Positions 33,548 to 41,729 of a DNA stretch of 64,000 nucleotides are shown piece after piece. A program made the translations under genes and the position numbers. Location of the stretch: the NCBI GenBank assembly GCA_050331695.1, contig JBHJGP010000012.1, positions 62,001 through 126,000 on the forward strand. Direction: 5' to 3'. The DNA is from JBHJGP01 sp050331695. Lineage in GTDB: Bacteria > Pseudomonadota > Alphaproteobacteria > Geminicoccales > Geminicoccaceae. The notes beneath the pieces are model-generated. The model saw nothing but the letters and a program-made list of their open reading frames with translations, did not search any database and was not told the DNA's origin. Position 1 is the stretch's first letter. The number at the start of each line of letters is the position of its first letter.

Positions 33548-34078
33548 GTGTCGGAAACACTGAAACGGGTAGAGCAGGAGATACCGCGGCTTCGCCGCTA
33601 TGCCCGCTACCTCACCCGGGACGCGGACCAGGCGGACGATCTGGTCCAGGAGTGTCTAACCCGCGCGGTCGCGAAAATAGATAGCTGGCGGCAAGGAACC
33701 AATCTCCGCGCCTGGTTGTTCGTGATCTTGAAGAACTGCGATATCAACGACATCAGGCGCAATCGCCGGATGGACATCGACCACGATGCCAGCGGTGACC
33801 ATCACAGCGCTCTCGCCATCCCGCCGGGCCAGGAAGCCCATATTGCTCTATTAGAGGTCCGCGACGCCTTCATGCGATTGAATGTCGAACATCGTGAGGT
33901 GTTGTTGCTGGTGGCCATCGAAGGGCTCGAGTACCAAGAAGCCGCGGCTATTCTCGACGTGCCGCTGGGAACCATAAGGTCGCGTCTGTCGCGGGCTCGC
34001 CGTGCGCTTCGTGATGCGCTGGGCGACGGTTACGAGGCGAGCGAGCCGCGCTCAGCCCAGGGGAACAGCCTTGGCTGA
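33548..34078 (+). CDS. ECF-type RNA polymerase sigma factor
   Basis: 176 residues from a GTG at 33548 with an upstream ATGGAGAG ribosome site. Region 2 is clear (RRYARYLTRDADQADDLVQECLTRA, then LRAWLFVILKN), and region 4 has the helix-turn-helix EGLEYQEAAAILDVPLGTIRSRLSRARRAL. Extracytoplasmic-function sigma factors direct RNA polymerase to envelope- or stress-response promoters and are held inactive by a membrane anti-sigma. The next gene overlaps it and encodes that partner. Target promoters could not be identified with confidence. Confidence 0.9.
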   Translation: MSETLKRVEQEIPRLRRYARYLTRDADQADDLVQECLTRAVAKIDSWRQGTNLRAWLFVILKNCDINDIRRNRRMDIDHDASGDHHSALAIPPGQEAHIALLEVRDAFMRLNVEHREVLLLVAIEGLEYQEAAAILDVPLGTIRSRLSRARRALRDALGDGYEASEPRSAQGNSLG

Positions 34079-34877
34079 TCGAGACCCGTTCACTGACGAG
34101 CAGATACAGGCTTACATCGATAATCAGTTGAGCGAGCGCGACCGGGCGGCCGTCGCGGCCTATTTGCTGGCCCATCCGAACGTGGCGCGTACGGTCGAGA
34201 CCTTGAGGCGCCAAAGCGAGGCATTGAGGGGCATCGGCCAAGAGATTTTGGACGAGCCCGTCCCGGCGCGTCTGCGAAATGCCGTTTACCAGCCTGTCGC
34301 CGCGCCGCCGGCACCAGTAGGAGGCGTGCGCTCCTCCTCCTTCCTCGAAGCGGCGGCGGCCATTCTCCTGTTCTGCGTCGGCGGCGGGCTCGGCTGGTTC
34401 ATGCATGATCGCCTGACGCCTAAGCTCAGCGCCAGCGACCTGATCGCCGCCGAAGCGGTCAATCTCTTTTCCTTCTACGGCACGGCGCGGGACTATCCGA
34501 TCGACTTCCCGCCGGACCGGACCACCGATCTTGTCTCCTGGCTCGGTAAATCGTTCGAGCGCGAGGTGCCGCCGCCGGATCTGGCCTCCATGTCCAACAC
34601 CTATCAGGGGGGCCGCATCCTGCCGACCCATGGCTCGCGGGGCGGTTTCTTCCAGTTCCAGGGACCGGAGGACACAACCCTCGCCGTGTTCTTCTGGCCC
34701 TCTGACAGTGCGCCGAGCCGACTCTCAGAGATCGAAGATCAGGGCAACGTTTCCGCCAAATACTGGTTCAACGACGGCTTGAGTTTCGCCGTGATGAGCA
34801 ACGCGCAAGCGAAGCAGCTCGAGCCGGCGGCCCAAGCGGTGTTCGATTTCTACAAACAGCGGTCGAATGCCAACTGA
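34071..34877 (+). CDS. membrane anti-sigma factor
   Basis: 268 residues from a TTG at 34071 that overlaps the sigma stop codon by 8 bases; AGGGGAA lies just upstream. The N-terminal cytosolic part (DRDPFTDEQIQAYIDNQLSERDRAAVAAYLLAHP) matches the helical anti-sigma domain without the zinc HxxxCxxC motif. One transmembrane helix (about residues 87-107) is followed by a periplasmic domain of about 160 residues that presumably senses the stress. Translational overlap fits 1:1 synthesis with the sigma factor. Confidence 0.8.
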   Translation: MADRDPFTDEQIQAYIDNQLSERDRAAVAAYLLAHPNVARTVETLRRQSEALRGIGQEILDEPVPARLRNAVYQPVAAPPAPVGGVRSSSFLEAAAAILLFCVGGGLGWFMHDRLTPKLSASDLIAAEAVNLFSFYGTARDYPIDFPPDRTTDLVSWLGKSFEREVPPPDLASMSNTYQGGRILPTHGSRGGFFQFQGPEDTTLAVFFWPSDSAPSRLSEIEDQGNVSAKYWFNDGLSFAVMSNAQAKQLEPAAQAVFDFYKQRSNAN

Positions 34878-34910
34878 CGGATCCGCCGGCCCGCGCGCGA
34901 TCCAGCTAGG

Positions 34911-35813
34911 GTGGTCGATGGTAAGGCGACCCTAGTGGGTCCGACCCAGGCCGTTCTGGATCGTCTGATGGCGATGGGCCAGGCCCTCGTGGGCGCCCTG
35001 CCACAGATCATCGCTGCCGTTATCGTCCTGGTCCTGACCTGGTTTCTGGCCAAGCTCGCCGGCCGCTTCATCTTGTGGACGATCCGGGGCTCGCGTCTGC
35101 GACCGTCCCTCATCGAGCTTTCGCAAAATCTGGCTTCGATCCTGGTCTGGTTGGTCGGCATTCTGGTGGCTGCGACGATCGCCTTTCCGGAAATGTCGCC
35201 GACCGATCTGCTCGCCGCGTTGGGCATCGGCTCGGTCGCGATCGGTTTCGCGTTCAAGGACATCTTCGAGAACTTTCTCGCCGGCATACTGGTTCTTTAC
35301 AGCGAGCCGATGCGGCTGCGCGATTACGTCTATTGCAACGAGATCGAGGGCACGGTCGAGAAGATCACGGTCCGCGACACCCATCTGCGCCAGGTTGACG
35401 GCCAATTGGTGGTTCTGCCCAACGCCTATCTGTTCAAAAACCCGGTCATCATCAGAACCGATCAGGAGACCCGCCGGGTCACCATCACCGCCGGCGTCGC
35501 CTATGGCGAGGATGTGGCGCGATCACGAGAGGTCATCGAGCGCGCTGTACAGGCGCAAGAGACGGTGGCCAAGGATCAACCGGTCCAAGTCTTCGCGCAG
35601 GCGTTCGGCTCGAGCAGCATCGATTTCGAGGTCGCCTGGTGGACCGGCTCGCGTCCCGTCGATATCCGCCGCTCTCGCGACGAGGTTATCGAGGCGATCA
35701 AAAGTGCCCTTGACGCGGAGGGGATCGAGATCCCGTTCCCCTACCGCACCCTCACCTTCAAGGAGCCGCTGCATCTGGCGCGAGGGGACAAGGGGTCAGA
35801 ACCGAGCGGGTAA
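34911..35813 (+). CDS. small-conductance mechanosensitive channel (MscS family)
   Basis: 300-residue inner-membrane channel opened by membrane tension to release solutes on osmotic downshock. Three transmembrane helices lie in residues 20-115. The pore helix carries the Gly/Ala pattern LGIGSVAIGFAFKDIFENFLAGILV, near-canonical for MscS TM3, followed by the beta domain (GTVEKITVRDTHLRQVDGQLVVLPNAYLF) and an alpha/beta C-terminal domain. The GTG start at 34911 is the first reasonable start. It is convergent with a second MscS-type gene 19 bases downstream. Confidence 0.88.
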   Translation: MVDGKATLVGPTQAVLDRLMAMGQALVGALPQIIAAVIVLVLTWFLAKLAGRFILWTIRGSRLRPSLIELSQNLASILVWLVGILVAATIAFPEMSPTDLLAALGIGSVAIGFAFKDIFENFLAGILVLYSEPMRLRDYVYCNEIEGTVEKITVRDTHLRQVDGQLVVLPNAYLFKNPVIIRTDQETRRVTITAGVAYGEDVARSREVIERAVQAQETVAKDQPVQVFAQAFGSSSIDFEVAWWTGSRPVDIRRSRDEVIEAIKSALDAEGIEIPFPYRTLTFKEPLHLARGDKGSEPSG

Positions 35814-35831
35814 TCTCATTCGACCGACGGA

Positions 35832-37220
35832 TCACTCCTTGGGCGCGCGCGCGTCTAGAAGATCGACATTTTGGCTATCGGAGCGCTCATCGGCGACGCT
35901 TTCATCGATCTCCTGATCTCGTCCCAGATCGAGCCTCGCGCGCACCACATTGGCGGAGCGTTTGCGTGCTGGCGGGCGAGCCGGCGAATTCAGCTCCTGG
36001 GGGCCCGTCCCACCACCCTGCTCGATCCGAAGACGGTAGATCGGCTCCGGCATCTCGATCGCGGCATCGTCAAAGGCTTCCTTCACCAGCCGCAGCGCCT
36101 CGCTCCTGACTTTGCGATAGTCGAAGCGCCGCTGATCCACCCAGCCGCCAATCCAGAGCACAACACTGGAATCGCCCAATTCCTGGACCAGGCTTGAAGG
36201 CGGCGGCTCGCTAAGTACCCCTTCAGCCGCCTCGAGCGTCGCCACCGCCAGCGCCTGGGCCTCGAGAAGATCGGCACCGGTATCGACACCGATGGTGAAG
36301 CCGATCCGCCGCTCGGGCTTGCGGGTGAAATTGACGATCACGCCTTTGAACACAGTCGCGTTCGGGATCCGAACATGGTTGCCGTCGAGGGTCAGAAGAA
36401 CCGTGGCGCGCGATGTCAACCGCACGACCCGGCCCTCATGGCCCTCGATCAGAACCTCGTCATTCGGCTGAAAGGGCTGGCGAAGGCTTAAGAGAATGCT
36501 CGATATGTAGTTTTCCGTCGTGTCCCTTAGCGCGAAACTGAGGGCCAAGCCCAAGAGACCGGCGGCTCCTAGAACGGTTTGAACGACGCCGGAAGCGTCG
36601 AGCACCGAAAGCGCCACGAAGACGCCGGCGAGCAAGATGACGATCTGGACGACCTGGCCGACCAACTTGGCGACGAACGCGTTGGGCGCCAGGCGTCGGT
36701 AGATCCAGCGGAAAGCACTGCTCGCCTTGGCGATCAACCAGAACAGAAGGACGATCAGGAACGCTATCAAGGCGAGCGGCAGATAGGTGACCAGGTCCCG
36801 CGACCAACCGGTGATCTCGTCAATGGCCGGCGCCAGGCGGCGTTCGACGTCTCGATCGAGAACCATCGCGTCGACGACCTCGGCCACGCCTTCGAGCTTG
36901 CGGGCGATCGAGAGGACCTGATCGCGAGCGCCGCTAGAGCCGATCTCGCCGCCGATCTGAACGACACCTGAAGAGACCGCGATGGTTATCTGCTCGAGCC
37001 CTTCGAGATTGGCGAAAATGCCCTCAAGCCGCTCCTCGATCGCCCGGTCACGGGCTGGACTGGCCTCGAGCGAAATGATCTGTTCCGGCGCCGGATCACC
37101 CTCGCCCTGGCTCTGGTCAATCGGAGCCTCGCTTTGCGCGAAAGCCGGCGCGTGGAAAGGCGGACCCGCTAGGAACAGACAACACAGGGCGAGGCCGAGA
37201 AGAACACGAGGAAAGATCAA
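35832..37220 (-). CDS. MscS-family channel with periplasmic BON domain
   Basis: 462 residues. The TTG at 37220 with a GGAAAG ribosome site is preferred over the upstream start at 37325, since it places a signal peptide (FPRVLLGLALCCLFLAGPPF) at the N-terminus. A BON domain (about residues 65-125, GVVQIGGEIGSSGARDQVLSIA) lies in the periplasm, then helices near residues 140-240 and the pore helix LGAAGLLGLALSFALRDTTENYISSILL. The beta domain (GRVVRLTSRATVLLTLDGNHVRIPN) and a charged C-terminal tail follow. BON domains often bind membranes or peptidoglycan. It ends 19 bases from the end of the other MscS gene, tail to tail. Confidence 0.85.
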   Translation of the reverse strand: MIFPRVLLGLALCCLFLAGPPFHAPAFAQSEAPIDQSQGEGDPAPEQIISLEASPARDRAIEERLEGIFANLEGLEQITIAVSSGVVQIGGEIGSSGARDQVLSIARKLEGVAEVVDAMVLDRDVERRLAPAIDEITGWSRDLVTYLPLALIAFLIVLLFWLIAKASSAFRWIYRRLAPNAFVAKLVGQVVQIVILLAGVFVALSVLDASGVVQTVLGAAGLLGLALSFALRDTTENYISSILLSLRQPFQPNDEVLIEGHEGRVVRLTSRATVLLTLDGNHVRIPNATVFKGVIVNFTRKPERRIGFTIGVDTGADLLEAQALAVATLEAAEGVLSEPPPSSLVQELGDSSVVLWIGGWVDQRRFDYRKVRSEALRLVKEAFDDAAIEMPEPIYRLRIEQGGGTGPQELNSPARPPARKRSANVVRARLDLGRDQEIDESVADERSDSQNVDLLDARAPKE

Positions 37221-37338
37221 GGTTTCTTTCCGTTGGAGCGAGAGAAGGTCGATACGGAGACCGAGTCCGAAACCAGCGCACAGTCTGATTTCCGCGCGCT
37301 CGGGGTCTCGTCGCGCTCGAGACATCCGAGCTCAGCTC

Positions 37339-39264
37339 TCAGAGCGTGCCCTCTTCTTTCGCTGCCTTGACCAGGCGATCGCAGGGCGCGTCCTGTTGGG
37401 TCCCCCAATCGATCGGCGGTACGAACTTTAGGATCGAGCCCGCATCCAGTGAGATCGACGGGTCTGTGAACTCGTCCTCGACGTGAACTTTCGAGCGCAG
37501 ATTGAGAAGGCTGAAATCCTTGGGGTGGGGGGTCATGACCAGATCGAGGGTCTCCTGACCCAGATCGATCGAGCCATCCACCTCAATCAGGGTGTCGGCA
37601 GTGTCCAAGACAGCGAGCTTGGTTTTGACCACGCCTTGCTCGACCAGGAGGTCGGTGGCGAGACAGCGTATGTCCACCTTGGCGTCACCGCCGTCGCCGA
37701 ACCAGAGACCTAAGGCCTCCATGGCGTCCAAGCCGGCGGCCTCAAGGATCAGAGCACTGATCTGACCGTCCGACATCACCAGGTAGCTGGTGCCGTCAGC
37801 GGCATCCAACATCTGACGGAGCGAATTGCCTTTCCCCGAAAGCTCTACCCGCCCATCGATCTGGCCGCCCATCTCCTGGACGAATTCGGAGCCGCGGAAC
37901 GCCTCCTTCAAACGGAGATCACTGATGCGGGCGAGCGCATCGATCTCGACCGGATCCTGGGCGCCGTAGAGCGAAACCCAGAGATTGACGGTGCCCTTGG
38001 CCACACCGAATTCGGCCGGCTCCAGGGTGAGCACGCCGTCCTCAAGCGTGAACGAGGCATCAAGGTCGTCGATCGGCAGGTCCGGCGCCAGGATCTGCTT
38101 GGCCCTCAACCGCGCGATACCGTTGGCCGCTTGAAGTCGGGTCAGATCGATTTCCTGATCCGGAATGACGCCGTCGCCGGCGGGTTCCTCTTCCTCGCCG
38201 GTCGGCGCACCGATGAAACCGCCAAGGTCGTCGAAGTCGAGCTTGTTCGAGATGAGGTCGATACCGAAGGCCAGCGGTTCCTGGCCAAGATCCGCTTCGA
38301 CCGTGCCCCGGAGATCGCTGTCGCCGAGCCGGCCGTCCAAATCGGCAAAGCGCCAAACTTGCCCCTCCCTGACCAGGTCGCCGGACAAACGATAGGGCGG
38401 CGTCGGCGGCAGAGGGATCTGGGTTAGCGGGAAAGTGTCGGCCAGATCCTGACCGCTGACGGAGAGGTTGAGGTCGACCCCGGCCAGTTCCAGAGGTTTG
38501 GTTAGCGTTCCGGAGATGTCGGCTTCAGTGCGTCCCAATCGGATTGAGAGCTCGACCGGATAGGGCGTCTCTTGGTCCCGGAGTTTGGTGAACGCCCCTG
38601 CATCCAGTCGGACCTCGAAGGTCTGACCCTGCAACTCGCCTTCGCCCGAGACCGTGACGCGCTCGCCGCCACCACCGCCGCCGGCGATCGTGTCGACCGC
38701 TCCCTCCATCACAAGGTCGCGGGTTTGATCGACGAAACGGAAAACGCCGTTCGCGATCTCAAGCCTTTCGACCACCGGAAACTCGGTTCGGTCATCCGGC
38801 AAGGTTTGCTCGGCGAGCTCCTCCGTCGGATCGATCTCGGTGCTCTCATTGGGCCTTTGACCAAGGGCCCAATTGACCTCGGCTTCGGCATTCTGCTGGA
38901 GAAACAATTCTGGCGCCCGAACATTGATTTCCGGAACGACGACGCGACTGCGCAGGAGTGGCCAAAGACGGATAGATGCGTCGAGCCGTGCGATTTTGGT
39001 GAGATATGGTGCTTCGCCCCACGCGGTGTTGGCAATCCTTAGGCCCTCAACCGTGATTTTGGGAACCCATCCCCAACTGAGGGTAATCGGGCCGTCGATC
39101 GTGACCTCGCGGTCGAGTGCCACCGTCGCCCGGTCCGTCACCACCGCCTTCCAGTCATTGGGATCAAAAAAAACGATTGCCACAAGGACAGCAGCAACCA
39201 GCAAACCGACGAGACTGACGACGATGGCAATCAGGACGCCCAATAGCTTGGCCAGGAAGATCAA
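37339..39264 (-). CDS. AsmA family protein
   Basis: 641 residues from a TTG at 39264 with GAAGGG upstream. An N-terminal membrane anchor (MIFLAKLLGVLIAIVVSLVG) is followed by the AsmA fold: FFDPNDWKAVVTDRATVALDREVTIDG at the start, repeated beta-rich segments, and the C-terminal AsmA_2 region (QMLDAADGTSYLVMSDGQIS, then KLAVLDTADTLIEVDGSIDLG). AsmA-like proteins are bridge-like phospholipid carriers between inner and outer membranes. DUF4112 and YqaE-type genes lie directly upstream on the same strand, so the three may form an envelope operon. Confidence 0.88.
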   Translation of the reverse strand: MIFLAKLLGVLIAIVVSLVGLLVAAVLVAIVFFDPNDWKAVVTDRATVALDREVTIDGPITLSWGWVPKITVEGLRIANTAWGEAPYLTKIARLDASIRLWPLLRSRVVVPEINVRAPELFLQQNAEAEVNWALGQRPNESTEIDPTEELAEQTLPDDRTEFPVVERLEIANGVFRFVDQTRDLVMEGAVDTIAGGGGGGERVTVSGEGELQGQTFEVRLDAGAFTKLRDQETPYPVELSIRLGRTEADISGTLTKPLELAGVDLNLSVSGQDLADTFPLTQIPLPPTPPYRLSGDLVREGQVWRFADLDGRLGDSDLRGTVEADLGQEPLAFGIDLISNKLDFDDLGGFIGAPTGEEEEPAGDGVIPDQEIDLTRLQAANGIARLRAKQILAPDLPIDDLDASFTLEDGVLTLEPAEFGVAKGTVNLWVSLYGAQDPVEIDALARISDLRLKEAFRGSEFVQEMGGQIDGRVELSGKGNSLRQMLDAADGTSYLVMSDGQISALILEAAGLDAMEALGLWFGDGGDAKVDIRCLATDLLVEQGVVKTKLAVLDTADTLIEVDGSIDLGQETLDLVMTPHPKDFSLLNLRSKVHVEDEFTDPSISLDAGSILKFVPPIDWGTQQDAPCDRLVKAAKEEGTL

Positions 39265-39292
39265 CGAAATCGACCCTTCATCGCGGGTGACA

Positions 39293-39724
39293 TCAAACGG
39301 ATTTCTTTTCCTGCTCGGCTAGGAGCGACGCCAGCTCAGGATCTCTTTCGAGGTGATCGAGCATGATCTGGACATTCTTCCTGTTGGCCTTCCAGGCGAA
39401 GTCAAAAATGTCGCCCACCAGCGGGATCGAGCCCACGACCATGTCGACGCCAACATTGAAGCCCATCTGCATGATCCGGCTGAACGGCATGCCGAGCCGC
39501 CAGGCCTCGGCCACAAGATAGAGCGAAACCGCGCCCGTGGCCGTGTCACCCACGCCCGGCACGAGGCCCAACAGACCGTCGAGACCGAAGCGTCTGTCGG
39601 TGCCGGGGATCCTGAACCGATCGTCAAAAAGGTTCGACAGCCAACGCACCCGCTTTAACGTCTCGGCGCGCTGAGCCAGGCTCGCGCCCGGAGCCGGCTG
39701 AACCGAGCGGTCAGCGTCGCGCAA
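39293..39724 (-). CDS. DUF4112 domain-containing membrane protein
   Basis: 143 residues from a TTG at 39724 that overlaps the end of the YqaE gene by 14 bases; the frame is open further, but that would overlap most of YqaE. DUF4112 landmarks: LSNLFDDRFRIPGTDRRFGLDGLLGLVPGVGD, then VDMVVGSIPLVGDIFDFAWKANRKN. Two hydrophobic segments lie between. Family function is unknown. It is 28 bases upstream of AsmA. Confidence 0.8.
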   Translation of the reverse strand: MRDADRSVQPAPGASLAQRAETLKRVRWLSNLFDDRFRIPGTDRRFGLDGLLGLVPGVGDTATGAVSLYLVAEAWRLGMPFSRIMQMGFNVGVDMVVGSIPLVGDIFDFAWKANRKNVQIMLDHLERDPELASLLAEQEKKSV

Positions 39725-39869
39725 TGACCCAGACCGCGTGGATGACGCCCGGGAAGTAACCGAGGATCGTGAGTAGGATGTTAAGCCAGAAGTGACCGCC
39801 AATACCGACCTGCAGAAAGACGCCCAAGGGCGGTAGCAGGATGGAAAGGAGAATGCGGATCAGATCCAT
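39711..39869 (-). CDS. YqaE/Pmp3-family small membrane proteolipid
   Basis: 52 residues: MDLIRILLSILLPPLGVFLQVG, then LNILLTILGYFPGVIHAVWVI, two transmembrane helices with the conserved PPLGV and GYFPGVIHA motifs of the Pmp3/YqaE (UPF0057) family. These small hydrophobic proteins accumulate under salt, cold or envelope stress and affect membrane potential in yeast. The ATG at 39869 gives the full family length. The gene is too short for many gene finders but the match is clear. Confidence 0.85.
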   Translation of the reverse strand: MDLIRILLSILLPPLGVFLQVGIGGHFWLNILLTILGYFPGVIHAVWVIARR

Positions 39870-40148
39870 GGAAAGGTCCCTAGGCGGTAGTAACCGACCC
39901 CGAAAAAAGTTGGCGAACCGATCGTCGGTCCGATGGCTCACGAACGCAAATACCCATAAACGGTTCCCAGCCGACCGATATGAAGCCAAAGTCGATCCCT
40001 TCGGAGCCCGTCTTACGGGAACCGCGCACATGGCGCGGCGTTAGACAAGCCTTCATGAACGGATGAATCTTTTGTCTGTCAAATCTGTCTTCTTGATCTG
40101 TGGTGAACAAAGGCGGGCTGGTGTCACGCAAAACGGTCGCTTGAGGCC
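39870..40148. other. intergenic region between YqaE and AI-2E genes, 279 bases
   Basis: Divergent promoter space for the minus-strand envelope genes and the plus-strand AI-2E gene. It contains CTGTC repeats near 40075 with a 9-base period, which do not match a Pho box. No gene was recognised. Confidence 0.4.
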
Positions 40149-41255
40149 ATGCACGGCAAGCGTGAACTAAAAACATTGATCCGGGAGTTGGCCCAGAACC
40201 AGGGAATATTGACCGGCTGTCTCATCATTTTCGCTTTGATCTATACGCTTTACTTCGCCAAGGCCTTGCTCATGCCGATTTTCCTGGCGGTGTTGATGGC
40301 CTTGCTGCTCCGCCCCTGCGTGCGGTCGCTCAAGCGTCTCGCTATTCCCGAAGGTCTCGCCGCCGCCTTGGTCATGATCCTTATCCTAGTCGGCATCGGC
40401 TGGGTCCTGATCGCGATCTCCGGGCCCGCCGGAGACTGGATCGAACGCGGACCATCCCTGAGGGCGGAGCTGGAGGCCAAGTTCAGGACGCTCAGCGAAC
40501 CCCTGCAGAAGGTCCAGGAAGTGACCGAAAACCTCCAGGAAGCGGCATCGATGTCGGACGAGGGCCCGCAGACGGTGGTCATCGAAGGACCGAGCCTTCT
40601 GCAACGCATCTTCGTCGAAGCGCAAAGCACCCTGGTCAGCGCCGTCGTCGTCCTGACACTGGTCTTTTTCCTGCTGGCGCGAGGCAGTTCGACCCGCCGT
40701 CGGGTGGAAGCGGCGATCCGGGACGAAAGGCAGCGCCAGATCTGCGCCGACACGCTTAACGCGATCAAACGTGATCTGGCCTTCTACCTGCTGACCGTCA
40801 GCGTCATCAACGCCTGCCTGGCCGTCGTGATCTCGATCGCGATGTGGCTCCATGGCCTGCCCAATCCTCTGCTCTGGGGCGTCATCGGCGGTGTCTTGAA
40901 CTTCATTCCCTATGCCGGTGCCGTGGTCACATTCGCGATCATCACTGGCGTTTCGGTTCTGACCTTCGATCATTGGCTGGCGATGGTCCTACCGGCAGCA
41001 ACCTTTCTCTTGATCACCTTCATTGAGGGACAGTTCGTCAGTCCCTTGGTCGTCGGCCGACGCCTGACCCTCGATCCGATCGCCATCTTCCTTTCCGTTC
41101 TGGCCTGGGGATGGCTGTGGGGGCTCGCCGGCATGCTTCTGGCCGTGCCGATCCTTGCGTCGATCAAGATCACGGTCGGTGCCGTCAAGTCCCTGGCGCC
41201 CTTTGCGGCCCTGATCGACAGCGGCGAGAATGGCGATCAAAAGGACGCTGTTTAG
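40149..41255 (+). CDS. AI-2E family transporter
   Basis: 368-residue inner-membrane protein of the AI-2E (TqsA/PerM) superfamily. Seven or eight helices: three at residues 20-95, a charged extracytosolic or cytosolic middle (about residues 105-165), then the conserved block LLWGVIGGVLNFIPYAGAVVTF near residue 240 and the ending GWLWGLAGMLLAVPILASIKI. Members export autoinducer-2, or in marine and haloalkaliphilic bacteria act as Na+(Li+)/H+ antiporters. The substrate here is unresolved. Confidence 0.88.
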   Translation: MHGKRELKTLIRELAQNQGILTGCLIIFALIYTLYFAKALLMPIFLAVLMALLLRPCVRSLKRLAIPEGLAAALVMILILVGIGWVLIAISGPAGDWIERGPSLRAELEAKFRTLSEPLQKVQEVTENLQEAASMSDEGPQTVVIEGPSLLQRIFVEAQSTLVSAVVVLTLVFFLLARGSSTRRRVEAAIRDERQRQICADTLNAIKRDLAFYLLTVSVINACLAVVISIAMWLHGLPNPLLWGVIGGVLNFIPYAGAVVTFAIITGVSVLTFDHWLAMVLPAATFLLITFIEGQFVSPLVVGRRLTLDPIAIFLSVLAWGWLWGLAGMLLAVPILASIKITVGAVKSLAPFAALIDSGENGDQKDAV

Positions 41256-41729
41256 GCGAACGTTGTTCACTCACTAAGCCGTTTGGCTCTTCTCTCGAAA
41301 TGCTCGGCCGATCATCATCCGCCGCCGAACGCGACCAATTGTCCCTTGACGAAAATGACATTTTTCGAAGGCGACGGAATAGCTGACAACCATGAATCCG
41401 AACGTCACCTTGATCATGATTTTGCAAGAAAAATTTCAACGCTTTGGCGAAGAAACGAGCCGTCCAGATCTCCGATTTGTCATAGCTCGCCGATAAAACC
41501 GCCCCGCTTCCCGGTCACATCGACACACAAGTCGAGAACCGAGACGCGCGTATCTGGTGGGACGGTGAGGAAAGACAGATCGTGAACACGGTCTTCAACC
41601 TGTCGGCATGGCATGTCCCGATCGCGGACATGGGCCGCCTCCTCTCTCGAGCGCCCCACCTCTCGGTATTTCTTGAAAAACGATGATGCGGGCCAGCCGC
41701 TCTCAAGCCATCCGGAGAGGACACCAAGG
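41256..41729. other. 474-base intergenic leader before the RTX phosphatase gene
   Basis: No gene is supported; overlapping short frames on both strands lack ribosome sites. It is more AT-rich than its surroundings around 41340-41440. An inverted repeat CGAAAA-TGACAT-TTTTCG at 41350-41367 could be a weak terminator for the AI-2E gene or an operator. A single half-site TTGTCAT occurs near 41478. The RBS GGAGAGG at 41714-41720 belongs to the RTX gene. Confidence 0.4.

Noticed and set aside
40070..40098. CTGTC direct repeats before the AI-2E gene as a Pho box
   Set aside because: Spacing is 9 bases, not the 11 required for PhoB boxes, and the gene has no phosphate link.
41350..41367. CGAAAA/TTTTCG inverted repeat as terminator
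   Set aside because: Stem is AT-rich and lacks a following T-run on the plus strand beyond the stem; noted only as a weak dyad.
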